Shown here: in pieces, positions 11,489-23,978 of the stretch
How positions within the stretch are numbered: the stretch's first letter is position 1
How the letters are laid out: every line of letters begins with the position of its first letter
DNA from: Larix kaempferi
Taxonomy: Eukaryota > Streptophyta > Pinopsida > Pinales > Pinaceae
Assembly: GCA_027924585.1 (NCBI GenBank)
Contig: BSBM01000608.1
Location: 7,752,501 to 7,816,500 of the forward strand
Reading direction: 5' to 3'
DNA length: 64,000 bases
Notes under the pieces: generated by a model
What the model saw: only the letters and a program-made list of their open reading frames with translations
Told to the model about the DNA's origin: nothing
Database searches by the model: none
Translations under genes and position numbers: made by a program

Positions 11489-12045
11489 GTGGAGGAACAA
11501 TCTCTTCGAAGGTCTAGGAGGTTGCAGAACCTCCCCCCACTTACTGTGGAGCCTCCATTGCCACCTCAACGACGCATAACTGATTTAAGAGGTTCTTTTG
11601 AACTAGTTGGTACAACTAAAACTCCTATAGAACCCCAACTTATTTCTAAAACTTCTTTGGACCCAGAAAATATAGAGGTTGAAGAATTGCCAACAGGCAA
11701 TTTTGCAAGACATTTCAACCCTCCATTAACTGGATTGAACGATCCTTTGCTAGAACGAGTTGTTTCTTTAGGTGTGCCTGAACTAAGTGTATATAGATTC
11801 ACACCTGGACCTAATATGGATAACTTAGGAGATGTGTTAGGAGTTCCACAGAATCCCACATCAGCTATCAGTATTTTAGGTTTCTCTCCTCGATAAATTA
11901 CTACCCCGGTACCAAGATCGTTGCAGATCATTTCTGCTCTGAGTAATTCTTTTAGCTTCAATGTTGGACCTTGAGGACCATCTAATACTCAGTTTACACT
12001 GACATCTACTTATTTTGGATCCACTATTGGCGCATCTAATATTCC
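11489..12045 (+). pseudogene. gag: Family A gag, N-terminal part (interrupted by family B)
   Basis: The frame opens with residues EEQSLRRSRRLQNLPP, the basic N-terminus seen in many Tat-type polyproteins. The first codon is GTG where ATG would be expected, probably a mutated start. The frame runs 136 codons to a TAA at 11894, then continues in the same frame past one further stop up to 12045, where the family B block is inserted. It resumes at 46235. The region is a proline-rich linker before the capsid domain. Dead by stops and by insertion. Confidence 0.65.
12041..12045. repeat. Target-site duplication of family B, left copy (ATTCC)
   Basis: ATTCC here equals ATTCC at 46235-46239, directly flanking the outer ends of L1 and L3. 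Five bases is the normal Ty3/gypsy duplication length. Confidence 0.8.
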
Positions 12046-12887
12046 TATTGATGCCTCAGATATCGTAGCATCAATCAGAAAGGGATTCTCCCTGATAGAT
12101 GATCCCAATTAGATTATCTACTGTTTGGTATAGGGAATCTGTCCGGTTAGCGGTTCCGGCAATCGTGGGTCTGGAGTTTAATTCCAATTATACTGGTTAT
12201 GGCCCGATCCACCTTTCTTTCGGATTTTATGTTTTATAATGATATGCAAGTGCCTAGTCTATATTTAATCTAGATGCAAGACCGAGAAAACAGATCTAAG
12301 TATAAAACTGAAATACACCTAACTATCCTTGCAAGGAGCACATTTAAAGCATGAGCAATGAGCTGTAAGAGTTATCTTTAAAGAATGAACAGGCATCCAT
12401 TAAATCTTAAAGAGAAAGCTACACCAAGATAAAAGATCTCAGAAGACAGCTTCTAATTACAAATAACACATTTTCATTACTCATCAAAGAGAGAAGCAAG
12501 ATTATTTAATCTAGACGCAAAACTGAAAGAACAGATCTAAGTCTAAAAAACACATGAAATAAATCTAATTGTCCCTGCAAGGAGCCAAATTAACGCATGA
12601 GCAATGACCTGTAACAGTTATCTTAAAGAAAGAACAACTAGCAATCAAATCTGAAAGAGAATGCTACAGCAGAGAAGAGAGATATCAGAAGGTAGCTTCT
12701 GATTTAATGTAAACACATTCATTACTCATGAAACAAAGAATTCGTTTGCACAGAAAGGAGTAAAATTCATTTGTTACAAAGAAATAATTCAGACAGTAAG
12801 AAAGATCTCACATTTAAGTATGGAAGTCACCAGAATAATCCAATACACATCCATTCTTCATTCCCTTGCAAAACGTCCTCTCCCGGC

Positions 12888-12997
12888 TTTTATTAGAAGA
12901 TTTACTTTCATAGAACATACACAAGATAGCTCGTACAAGTCTGAAAATTAAATCCCTGCCAAAAGTCCTATCTAATCCTTCCTAACTTCTATTTATA
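12888..12997 (-). promoter_or_regulatory. L1 core promoter and poly(A) signal
   Basis: On the minus strand TATAAATAG (12989-12997) is followed about 100 bases later by AATAAA (12888-12893). This TATA-then-AATAAA order is what an LTR R region needs. It lies downstream of the U3 reading frame, so nearly 5.7 kb of this LTR is U3. The same arrangement occurs in L2 and L3. Confidence 0.6.
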
Positions 12998-13204
12998 GTT
13001 ACAAAATTGCCCTTTGGGATGCCACCTGGCCTTTTACACTTGTCACCTACAGGAATTTTCCTCTATAATAGACAACATGTGACTCCTTCTTTTACAAAAA
13101 ATTATTTAAAAAGGAAAAGGGACAGCTGTCCCATAGTTCCACGCTTTACACATCTGAGAGCCAAAATACAAAATAGCAGAAATAATGTTTTAATATCAGC
13201 GCTG

Positions 13205-16200
13205 TCATTCTTGTGCGTGTGCTTCAGCTGGAAGAGGATTGCCCAAATAACCTGATGCTGCTGATGTTTCCTTAGGAGAGGCACTCGAACTCACTGCTGC
13301 TGCTGCTGCTGCCTAGGAAGGAGAAATCGAGCCAACTGGAGTTTCTGTTACTGCTAGGAGAGAAGAGTCTGGATTTGTTGTCACAGCTGCTACTTCTGCC
13401 TTCTTCTCCTCTTCTGCTATGTAGCTATACCAAATGCCAGTGTCCCTTATGACTATGTTTGCGGAAGCAGGGAGCAGGATTTTCTGAGAAGTCACGTTTT
13501 TTATAAGCTCTGCTCCAATGCCTTGAACTTCCGTCACTGCAGCTTGATGTACTTCTTTAAGCAAATGGCTGTGGACTGATGACATTCCAATATAATGTTG
13601 GAGGTCGTCAATTGCTAGGACATTGATTTTCTTCACATATTTGGTTTGGATGCCCAGTTCTTCCTTTAGTTTAGCCAAGCTTTGTTCTTCACCCGGGAAG
13701 TCATCGAGGGATTGCGGGAAATTCAATTTGCACCTGTCATGCACTCCGTGGATTCTTTGATACAGACCGTTGATCCTATCCCTTGTCCCTTGTACACTGG
13801 CCATTAGCTTACTGCCACAGTTTCTACAGAAGTCCAAAAGGGCTATGTCTTCATTAAAACCCTCCACAGACTTGAATGGGAGATGTGCGGGTAAATCCAC
13901 CTTTCCTTCTCGCCATTCTATCTGGCTCAGGATATTTGCCTTAATCCGAGTGTGCTTTGCTTTAAGCCTATGGGCCTCTGCATTAACTTCTTTTAGTCTG
14001 ACCACCATGGCCTTGAGCTTGCTAACTTCATTAGTGATTAGCTTTTGAGTGTCATATATTTCCTTCAGGATGCTGTAGGATAGCTCATGGAAGGGAGACA
14101 TGTCCATCGTTCTGCTCTCAGCTTGCTCTAATTGCTCAGCTAATGCCCGCTTGTCTGCTTCTAGATGGGATGCTTTATCTTCCGCTTCATTCTTCTTTGC
14201 TTCCACAATCATCATCTGGAGTGTTAGTTGGTCCTTTTCCTCCTCCAGTTGGTTATACTTTCCTGATAGCTCTTTATGCTTGACATACAGGCAATTATAC
14301 TTGTTTACCACAAGATCCCTGTAGGCTTGCTCATTAGCCACAGTCTGTTGTAGCGTACGAGCTCTCCTCTTTGTCAATTCATTTTCCCTAACTATATCAC
14401 CTACATTGTCTAGTGATTCTTTTGTTGTTTCTACAACTGTGGAGGCCATAGCTAAGGGATCCTTATCTGTATTCCACATTACAGTGATCTCTCGATGGGT
14501 AATGATATCCTCCTGGAAGAGTCTTTTGATCCTCTCTTCCGATTTAAGGACCATTGCTTTCCTTTTCTTATCATAGACAAATTCATTCCACCTAGACGCC
14601 GTATGTTTTCCTGATGGAGTGTACGGGACAATTGGAAGGTCCATAATGTCTATTTCTTCTTCAGCTGGTGGAGTTCGGACTTCCTGAGCTGGATCCGTTC
14701 CCACATTTTGGGTACCAGATCCACTTGCATGAGGTGCGTCTATTTCCATGTCTTGGACACCAGATCCACTTGCTTGGGCATCTTTTCCTACTTTCAGCTC
14801 TTCTTCCGCTCTCCTTCCTATCTCAGCTTGTTCAGCTTGCAGCTGATCTTCATTCTCTTTCCATTGCCTTTCATCTTCTGCTTCTTTCTGCTGCTGGGCT
14901 TCCTCAGCCTCTTTCTGCAGCCTTTGTTATTCTGCTTCTTGCTGCAATCTGGCAACTTCAGCCTCTTGCAGTAACCTTGCTTCCTCAGCTTCCTGCTGTG
15001 CCCTTGCTTCCTCAACTTCCTGCTGTGCCCTTGCTTCGTCTCTCAACCTTTTTTCTTCTTGGGCTCGAGCATCATCAAGTTCTTTCTCCTTATGCTAGCT
15101 AGTCTCCTGGGTCTTGGTGGAGCTATAGATTGCACCATTGCCTTGGAAAAAGGTTCGCAGCTCATCCATGTTGCTGATGCCTCTGAATACCTCCTCCTCG
15201 GCATCATGATAATGAGCGTACTCGAAATGAGCATAAATATCCTTACAGTGCTCAGCAAATTTTCCCTTCCTGTCATTCTTGTGGAAGATTACCTCACCGA
15301 AGTGGAAGGCTTTCAGCTCCTGAACAAATTCTTCGGCTGAGGCGACCCCCGAGAATTTGTAAGCTCCTATGCAGAAAGGTAGAGGGGGAAAGGAGGCCTT
15401 ATGCTGCTTGTTGAGTACGGCTCCAATCCCATCTAGGAAAATCTGTCTCACTGCCTCTTTAAGGACTACATAATCTGTAGCATATCTTGGCAAAATATAT
15501 GTAGCTTTAGTTCCTCCAAACATTCTGAGATAGGTGCCTTGATCCGAGAAATAACAATCTCCATAATTTTCAAGGACATCCATGGCATTTTTCGACAAGT
15601 AGTTGGGCTCTTCCTTGAATAGCTGCTCATATAGGGGCATGATGAACCCCTCAAAGATGAGCTTATAGCTGGGTTTGTAATTATGAGCCCACAACATCCT
15701 GAAAAATGGTATAAACCGGGGTGGTGGCCTTATCCCATGTGCAGCCCAATTTGGGGAAAGATACCTTGGCCAAAATACAATCAATAAGATATGAGGACAT
15801 GAAAAATTCTGCCTTCTTCAGTGCTACTCCTTCTCTTGCAGCAACTATCATTGAGGCTAAATTGTCTGACAGGAGAGTGGCCCAGTCAAACACAGTTCCT
15901 TTAAAATCCACGAAGTGGATGATATGGACCCACTGAATCTTGTACACGGTGCCATCGGGCATGCCGAAGATTCTGCACAACATCAAGGCGATTAACCTGA
16001 AAGGAGGTCTCAGATTCTGGACATCGTATTCATCGTGACCTTAATGCTTGCCTGCAACTAGTAGCTTTTTGGCCATCTCAACGTTGTTCATCTGGCCCAA
16101 CCATTCATCAGTCAGAGATTGCTGGGCGCGGGAAAATTTGTAGGCCACGGCTAGGTATGCTGGGTGAAATGAGGCAATGGCTATCTTCCCGCTGTCATGA

Positions 16201-16502
16201 ATTACTCTCCCTTCTGCATCGGCGTGTTGGAATATCCACCCGATTACTTCAGAACATGGGAACAGTTCAGGGCGGGTCGCAGCTCTAGCTATGCCTGAGG
16301 TTTTGATATTTAGATAAATCTTCCCCTCTTCTAGCAACATGTCCTGGACATCTTGGTCTCAGATCATCCTATAGATGTCACCCCAACGGATTTATGGAGG
16401 AATACCAGTGGTGCACCTAGTATCCTGGAGTGTGGTCTCAGTTTTAAGTGGAGTAGGCTGCTTTTCTGTCATCTTAGCCTTCTTCCTACCACCTTTTGGC
16501 AT
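13205..16502 (-). pseudogene. U3-borne accessory ORF, L1 copy
   Basis: Homologous over its full length to the better-preserved L3 copy. The start is the ATG at 16502 (MPKGGRKK). Damage specific to L1 includes a one-base insertion near 15700, which throws the second half into another frame, a 9-base in-frame loss near 16035, and a stop at 13312. It shares with L2 a TAA at codon 37 (16392-16394), where L3 has Glu. The C-terminal 480 codons (13313-14749) stay open and encode the coiled-coil part. It runs in the gag-pol sense and lies wholly inside the LTR. Confidence 0.75.
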
Positions 16503-17639
16503 TTTGACTTATCCCTGATAGCAACCAAATATAAATCATCATAAACATGAGCAACATACTGTGAGATTTTGTCAGAGAGCATCACCATTTTAACATGTCA
16601 ATGAGATAAATACAATGTGAAGCTGTATGTTAGGAAGCAAAATACACCATTCCGACAAGAGTTCTAGATTTTAATCATCCTAATTCTTTTAAAGGGGCGG
16701 GTTTGGAATGCTCCCGAGAGGATAAGCATGTTGCGGAAGCAACCCGCTCTCGGTCCAGCTCTAGGAGGGATAGTATCCTTTGACATGGTTGCGGTTCAAA
16801 TGGCTAATGGCAGGGAAGTCTGGGTGAAATAACCCTACGATGAAATAAGGAGCCGCTTTCATATTTATGAGCCGAAGAGGGCTTCGAATGCTATGGTTAT
16901 CTGATGGCACTTGGCGAGGCGTTCTACGGCAGGCTTGGAAACTTGAACAAGGGTTGTCGACGCCAGGAATGCAGGTGATGAAAAGCTCGGGTGGCTATAG
17001 TTTCGGGTTTTGGCTGGTGTAATCAAAACATTCCCGGGGCTTGGCGGTTTTAAACGCAAAGAATAACGACTGGTGGAGCCAGGTTAGGGGCTTGGAAAAC
17101 TTCACCCGTTCAAATTGACAGTCTTTACATAGTATACAAACGTTTTACAATTTTTATTTTTTATTTTTTATTTTTTTAAATTTTTATTATGACCGGAGAT
17201 ATGCAATTTAGACCGTATTGACGGGCAAAATAGCCCATGACGGGCATTTTTCCCGTCAAAATCCAACCAATGCCTATCGTCTTCTAAAAAGAACAATCCC
17301 AACGGTAAACTGATGCGTGGAAGAGACAAAACAATGGTTGAAACATCCTACCTGGCACCGTGAAGATGGTTGAATGAGGTGGCCGTGAATCGTGGACGAG
17401 CGAGCTGAGCTGGATCGGTCGCGCGGCGTCCAACGGTATTGCCAATCGAAAAATAACAATGTTTTGGCTCGAACCTCCACCGCTTATTTAAATGAACTGG
17501 GCACGTGCGAGGTTTCATGCGGTAGTTGGCGCATTTAAAAGGCGGCTTAAATATATCGTACGCCGCGGTCACGTCAAGTGATCTCGATACGCGCACGACC
17601 GCCACCCGCGGGATGAAATCGCGACCTTCACCCGCCATT

Positions 17640-18480
17640 GCGGAAGCTTACGCTGAACTCCTTCGCCGTTTCGGGAGAGGTTGGTGAACGGCTTCCGCAA
17701 AATGGAACGCGAACAATTAATTCTTTTGGCGGCCTTTTCAGGATGAAAACGTGAAAGCTTCCGAAACTGCGGAAAGCTTTCGCAAATGGCTTCCGCAGTT
17801 TCGGAAGACTTCCGCCAATGCTTCCGCAAAAGGCTCTCGCGAATTTGAGAAATTTTCTAAGTTTGGGCCGGGCTTGCTTCCGACGTTGCGGAAAGCTCTC
17901 GCAATTTGCTTCCGCCGTTTTGGAAGGAATCGGTGAATGGCTCCATTGTTTTGGTGAGATAAAGTGAAGACGTCCGCAACTCAAACCAAAATTTCTAAGT
18001 CTCCGTGGGGTTTCGGAAAGATAATCTGAAGGTCTCCGCAAGTGGCTTCCGCAATTGCGGAAAGAAAACTCGAACGGTTCCGCGGCAGTCGAGAAAGACT
18101 TAAGAGTTTTTTTAAAGGAAGTCCTCCAGCGGCTTTTCTGGAGAATAAGACGAACGTTTCCGTAGTTTCGGAAAGATAGTTTGAACGATTCCGCAGTTTC
18201 AGGATGGAAGTCCAAAGGCTCCGCAATATTTCAAAAGAAAGTTTCTAAGTCTCTTCAGAGTTTCGGAGAGGTTGGGCGAATGGTGCCCGCCGTTTCGGAA
18301 GGAATTCTTGAATTCTTCCGCGGTTTCGGAAAGAATTTGCCAATGGCTCCCGTAACTTATGAGCAAAATTTAAGTCCCTTTTTGGGAAGCTTATGCGAGT
18401 GGCTTCCGCAATTTTCGGGAGGAATTCTTGAATTCTTCCGCAATTGCGGGGCTTTATAAAATCATTCCGCGATTTTCAGG
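17640..18480. repeat. TTCCGC/GCGGAA palindrome array in L1 U3
   Basis: About 840 bases packed with TTCCGCA and TGCGGAA words, many facing each other as short palindromes; the cleanest is TTCCGCAATTGCGGAA near 18046. Units are imperfect and spaced 20-60 bases. The block is more GC-rich than its surroundings and lies upstream of the U3 reading frame and close to the LTR 5' end. Possible roles are a cluster of binding sites, an enhancer or an insulator; none is shown. Confidence 0.7.
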
Positions 18481-18659
18481 AAGACTTCATGAATTTAACT
18501 TTTTAGAGGAAGGAAGACTTGGAGAGGTTCATAGCAAGATTTTCTGTTGAAACAAAGATAAAAGCTGGGAATGGCCCCTTAAGGCAGCCTTTCTAAAAAA
18601 TTTTAAATGAGGGGCCCCATTATGTACAAAATTTTGTGGGGGATGTTGCTGCAACAACA

Positions 18660-19836
18660 ATGGCGAGTCGCTGGCGAATACAGATCTCTGAAAAATTCCT
18701 TTCCATGGTCTGACACCTTATCAAAGACATCCATCTTATGTGCAATATCTAGCTGAGCATTTGAATTTCGTCGAAGAGAAAAGGCACTTTACTTGCTAGC
18801 CATTGGGGAAAAGGGGAGCTTTGACAGAGACATCTTTAAAACTCTCAATGGGCCGACATATGAGATTCATTTTAGAAGGGTCATCTTTCAGATGGTTACA
18901 ACTGTCGAACTCCACAGGATTTGCAACACCTTCTCATGGACATCATTGCTCTTGTTCCTTATTCCCATGCTGCTTGCATCCTTTTGGATGTTTGCACGTT
19001 GGACAACTTAGCTGTTTGAGCCTTCCAGAGATATTTTCTTTGGACATGATCTTTGATTTAGGCTCCTCAATCCATGATGTCCTTTTGTGTGAGTTAGAAA
19101 GTTTTATTGACTTGATCAAGCCTCACGGACGGAGAGGAGCTCATTTTGGGCTGAGCCTTTTAGATAACCTTCTTGATTTTACATGTCTTTTGCTTTTGTC
19201 TCAGCCATGCTTTAATTGAGGCGAGAATCTCTGGAAAACAGACTCTTGAGGATAAGCCATTTTGGTTGTTAAATTTACAGCATGGAGTCATTTCAATACC
19301 CTGTGTCCTCGAGATGTGCTACTTTCCATGGGTCCAACTTTGGTAACCTTCTTGGGATGCCTTTAAGTGTGAGAGTGGGTGGAGCCCAGAGATAGTAATG
19401 AAGATGGTCATGGGTCTCTGCTATTTTAAACAGGATTAGTGTGACTAACAGAACAGGTTTCTTTCTTCTGAACATTTCATCGAGAGCACAACAGACAGAC
19501 TTTATTCGAGTATAGTTTCGGACTCATGAGTGCAAGATTTCTTTGAGAGACCTATAATTGATGAGAAACTCCACCATAAGGGCTTTCAGAAAACAAAACT
19601 TGTTGCAAAGGTTCAAATGACAATAAAAGAGACAAAATGGTCGAAAAATAAAGCAAGTAAAGGCTAAAGCAACAATAAAAGAAAACTTTATTTATGTACA
19701 GGAAGTCTCAAAGAGACTATGCAAAGTATTTTTTCAGGGAGAGGCCATTGAGAGGAAGGGTTATCTCTTCTCCCTCGAGATTTGTCAATTTATAAGTGGA
19801 TGGGCCTAATTTTGCCAAAATTTGGTACGGACCTAC
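18660..19836 (-). other. I1 3' non-coding region between integrase and LTR
   Basis: Includes the last codons of integrase (to about 19727) and about 1 kb without a confident gene. A 60-codon minus frame at 19293-19475 (MFRRKKPVLLVTLILFKIAE at its start) is open in both I1 and I2, but 60 codons in two closely related copies is not evidence of function. No polypurine tract is visible where one should precede the LTR at 18660. Confidence 0.5.
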
Positions 19837-20880
19837 CTATAGATGTTGGAATTTCGTATGCATTCCTTTGCCTTCATGACTATGGTCCCATTTCAGGACT
19901 AAGTCCTCAACTTCAAAACTTCTTTTACCAGACTTCCTCTTATCGAACCATCTCTTAACTATGTCTTGGTGTTGATGGAATCGGTCTTTAGCTTTCTGTC
20001 GGGCTTCTTCAAGTTGAAGCAGGGTATTGATCCTGGATTGTAAGGCTTGGCTACCAGAACCCCGAGAGGCTTGGGATAAATGTAAGGATGGGAGTAAGAT
20101 GTTTGGAGGAAGGATTGCTTCCTTGCCATAAACAAGAGTGAAAGGGGAAACACCTAAAGCGTTCTTTGGGGTCATCCTATCTGCCCATAAGGCATTTGGG
20201 AGATCTACATGCCAACTTCTCTGGTTTTCTATCACAGTCTTCTTAAGAATTCGAATCAGATTCTTGTTTGAGGATTCAGCTAATCCGTTCCCTTGGGAAT
20301 AATAATTAGCTGAATAATCCAACTTAATTCCCCATTCATAAACAAATTCATTTATCTTGCAAGACAAAAAATAAGTAGCATTATACAAAACAAGGGAAAT
20401 TGGAACCCCAAACCTGGTTATGATGTTCTCTTTCAGGAAGTTGATGACCGCGTCGTCATTGACCTTGCGCAAAGGGATAGCCTCCATCCACCTAGTGAAG
20501 TAGTCGGTAGTCGTCAGGATGTATCGATGTTGCAACAAATAATTTGGATTTATCTCTCCGATAACATCTATACCCCGCTGCTCAAAAGGCTCAGAGATAA
20601 TCACCGACTGCAATGGTCCTGCTGCCTTGGGTAACTTTCCAGCACTTCTTTGAGATACATCACAGTTTCATGCATACGTATGGGCATCTTGGAACAGAGT
20701 AGGCCAATAATAACCAGCTCTCAGTATCTTGTGTGTTGTTGTCTCTCCTGAATAATGTCCACCTGCGGGGCCATCATGTAATTCTTTGACAACTTTACTT
20801 GCATCTTCCTTTTCTAGGCATCTAAGAATAACTCCATCATAATTATTTCTGAACAGTATCCCATCAATGAGTTGATAGGG
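19837..20880 (-). pseudogene. int: Family B integrase, I1 copy
   Basis: Integrase inserts the cDNA into the genome. The catalytic core is present, with the first Asp in GIDVIGEI and the Glu in GNGLAESS. The second catalytic Asp is replaced by Tyr (LVLYNATYF), exactly as in I2. The N-terminal zinc finger is damaged: a stop replaces an Arg just before it, and its last Cys is Ser (CDVS). A TAG near 19835 cuts the C-terminal domain. The same frame continues from RNase H upstream. Confidence 0.75.
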
Positions 20881-20883
20881 TGC

Positions 20884-22779
20884 TTATTTCAAATGGAGCG
20901 CCCTTCTTTGTTTAGAGTTCCAGTGCTTAGGTAGATATCCCTGCTGTAAATAGTGCACCAGTTCTCTGTACCATGACTGGGGAGTCGAGAAGATAGGGCA
21001 TACTTCAACTGAGTTTAGCTCAGCTTCATTCTTCCAATGTTGCTCTTCATCCACTGATTTTCCTGCAAGTAATTTGCACAAGCCTTTCCCTTTCATGATC
21101 GTGGCTGGTTTAAATTCTAAATCATATTCCTGCAGAGCTGTGACCCAGTTCCCCCTCCTTTCTCCCAATTCTTTTTGAACGAAAAGGGATCTAACAGCTG
21201 GGTGGTGAACTATGAATTTAGTTCTGTTCTTAAGAATGTATGGCCTAAACTACTTGACTGCTTTGAAGACCGCATATGTGTGTTTGTCAACCACTGGATA
21301 GTTCAACTCAGCCGCCTGCAGACCAGTGCTCATAAACGAAATTGGGTATTCATCTCCCAGCTCCACCTTTTGCGTGAGTACAGCTGCGAGGGAGTCATCC
21401 GAAGCAAAGGTATACAGGATAAAGTCTTTATCAAAATATGGGCTTCTTAAGGAAGGAGCCTTAGCTATAGCTGCCTTGATATCTCTAAATGCGTCCTTCT
21501 CCAAATCTGTCCACTTGAATTGTATGCTCTGTTTAACCATCTGTTGCAATGGCTCAACAATTTGTGCGAAATCTGGAACAAATCTGTGGACAAAATTGAT
21601 GGTGCCCATGAAGGACTCCATAGCTCTCTTGTTGTAAGGCATTGGAATCTTATTAATAGCTTGGACTCTTTCTTGATCTATTGACACTCCCCCTTTAGAA
21701 ATGATATGGCCCAAGAGTTTACCTTCAGGAATAACAAATACGCTCTTCTTGGGATTCAAAGAAATACCGTATTTTCGACAACGATCAAAGATATGCCTCA
21801 AATGAACAACATGATCTTCCCTTTCCTTTGAAAAGATTGTCACATCATCTAGGTATACAACAACGCATTGTCCACCCAATCCTCGGAAGGCAATATGCAT
21901 CGCCCTTTGGAATGTAGCTCCTGCGTTTATCAGACCAAAAGGCATCCTTCTATAGGCGAAAGTTCCCCACTTAGTTCGGAAAGTGGTCTTAAGGCGATCT
22001 TCTTCGGATACTAACACTTGATTGTATCCAAAGAAACCATCGAGAAGAGAAAACAATTCGGATCCTGACACCAGTTGAAGGATTTGTTCCATTGAAGGGA
22101 CGAGGTAGTTGTCTTTATCCAAATCTCTGTTTAAATTTCTTAAATCTACACATAGCCTTATCTCTCCTAACTTTTTTCTTACGAGAACCAAGTTTGCGAC
22201 CCATTCAGAATGCCGGACCTTAAAGATTATCTTAGCATCCAGGAGCTTCTTTAATTCCTTTTGGATCAGCGGTTCTAGAGTGGGGTGCATCCTTCTTAAC
22301 TGCTGCTGAAATGGCTTGACACCCGCTTCCTTTGGTATAACATGTTGAATAATGCGGACGTCGTACATTTTCATATCTTCATAGGTCCATGCAAAAACAT
22401 CCTTGTATTGTTTAAACAATTTGATGACCCTGTCTCTTTCTCCTGGTGAACAACATTTGCCAAGGTTGACAAATTTTGGTTCTGCCTCAGTACCCAAATT
22501 AACTAACTCATGTTGCATTGATGAGCTGTTAGTTTTGGTATTAGCTGGCCTTTTGAACTTATTTTGAAGATCGAACAGCATTTCGAGGGACCTTACCCCT
22601 TTGGGAATGAAATTTCCTTTCTCCTCATCCTTCTTCAGCAAATCAACATCGTGTTCTTCCTCATCTATCGCAGCTCCTTGGAAGCTATCTTTGTTCGTTA
22701 GAAAGCTGATAATTTGTTCATCATCATCGAAGACTCTGAAGTTTGTGATGTTATCAGGAACGGAAGGCCTGAAAATCAA
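20884..22779 (-). pseudogene. pol: Family B reverse transcriptase and RNase H, I1 copy
   Basis: The frame 22779-21250 holds the RT palm and fingers with VVVYLDDVTIFS (the YLDD active site) and MPFGLINAGATFQRAM. It continues into a gypsy-type RNase H (FILYTFASDDSLAAVL) to a TAG just after FKAVK, and resumes in the same frame at 21168-20884. The RNase H lacks the Asp usual in the TDH motif (VHHPAV here). A one-base deletion near 22787 separates this frame from protease upstream. Confidence 0.8.
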
Positions 22780-23978
22780 TTCAATTGAGCATTATTATTT
22801 GACGACACCAATCTAGAAGCAGATGTTGCTAACAAATCAGCTGTAGAATTTTGCAATCTAGGAATCGATTTTATATTGAAAGCATCAAAATGCATAATTA
22901 AATCCCATACCTCAGCCTGATAACCCTTCAAATGAGGTGAGAGACAATGAATGGTGTCCCTTACCTGTATTACAACTATCTCGGAGTCACCAAAGACCTT
23001 GAGGTACTTAACATTTAAGCCAATGGCCTTCTTTAGTCCATGTACCGAAGCTTCATATTCAACGGTGTTGTTAGTACAATCGAATTCTAGTCTACAAGAC
23101 AAAAAATACTTGTTTCTTTTTGGATCCATTATAACACAACCGGCTTCGGATCCTTCCAGAGTTTTAGAACCATCAAAGTATAATGTCCAGAAGATATCTT
23201 TAGATTCAACTAAGTTAGTGTCTCTGTGATCTAAATCAGTAACTAAACTAACTATGTTACAATCAATATCATCACTCCGAGAGAAATGAAGGAGATCGGA
23301 CTGTTTATCTGATTCATGGCTAATGACTTCAGACTGATAGTTACCCGGATCCATTTCTAAGAAATAATTCCCCAGAACCGAGGATGAGAAAGCTACAGCC
23401 TCATTTTTTCCTTCTAACTGAGTTACGTTTTGCTTCATATGGGGTTCTCTTAGGACTTTAATTTGATTCTGCCTGTTCTGATAAGGCAACCACAGATGAG
23501 ACCAATTAGTAGCAAAGTAGCCACTCAGCTTGGTAGACCAATCCCTACTTAAAATCATCCCATAGGATTCAGGAATATCGACCACCATTATATCAATGAA
23601 TTGACAGACTCTAGGGTCAGCTGATAATCTAATGAGGACGTCTTTCATCTCCCCAATTACTTTGATAGCAGTCCTATCTAATTGGATAATTTGGGCTGGA
23701 GATGGCACAGGCTGCCCGTTTATTCTTTTACAAATGGACAATGGCATGACATTTGAAGATGTCCCAGAATCTACCAAACAGTTGTGAACATTATGGTTAA
23801 AAATTTCAAACGTCAATAGGAATGGCAATGTTTGAGATTTAGATTTCCCACCGATGCTAGCCTCATTAATTTCGGGATTGTCTTGAGAATCCGTTAATGG
23901 AGTGGTGGTCTGGGGTTGTAGAACATGCAGTAGTTTGTCTCGTTGATGGGGCAAGTTGCACATGTCAAATATTGTCAC
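22776..23978 (-). pseudogene. pro: Family B protease and archaeal-like RNase H, I1 copy
   Basis: A 400-codon open frame. The aspartic protease active site is LVDSGTSSNV near residue 70. After a linker comes a second RNase H with the order WTLYFDGSK, VEYEASVHGL, FGDSEIVV and TADLLATS, giving the four acidic residues D-E-D-D expected of an archaeal-like RNase H. This domain sits before RT. The frame is shifted relative to gag and RT by an 11-base deletion near 24400 and a 1-base deletion near 22787, which together restore the original frame. Confidence 0.8.

Larger units (their letters stand above)
12046..18659 (-). repeat. Family B LTR, copy L1 (3' outer LTR)
   Basis: The 6,614-bp LTR starts TATTGATGCC (TGTTG in L3, so one terminal base is mutated) and ends CAACAACA. 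On the minus strand it runs U3 from 18659 to about 12960, then R and U5 to 12046. It contains the U3 reading frame, the TTCCGC palindrome array, a TATA box and a polyadenylation signal. In the 180-base sample 12061-12240 I count 9 differences from L2, almost all C/T or G/A. Confidence 0.85.

Noticed and set aside
11566-11961. Minus-strand 131-codon frame over family A gag
   Set aside because: Antisense to a frame whose N-terminal residues match known Gag style and which continues across the family B insertion.
17569-18459. Several Arg/Ser-rich frames on both strands over the TTCCGC array
   Set aside because: Repetitive GC-rich text opens multiple frames by chance; products are just the repeated unit translated and differ in frame between L1, L2 and L3.
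18803-19219. Plus-strand frame of 138 codons in I1 (and a 119-codon counterpart at 32608-32967 in I2)
   Set aside because: It lies antisense to gag-pol in the 3' non-coding region, has no recognisable domain, and its preservation in both copies is explained by their recent common origin.
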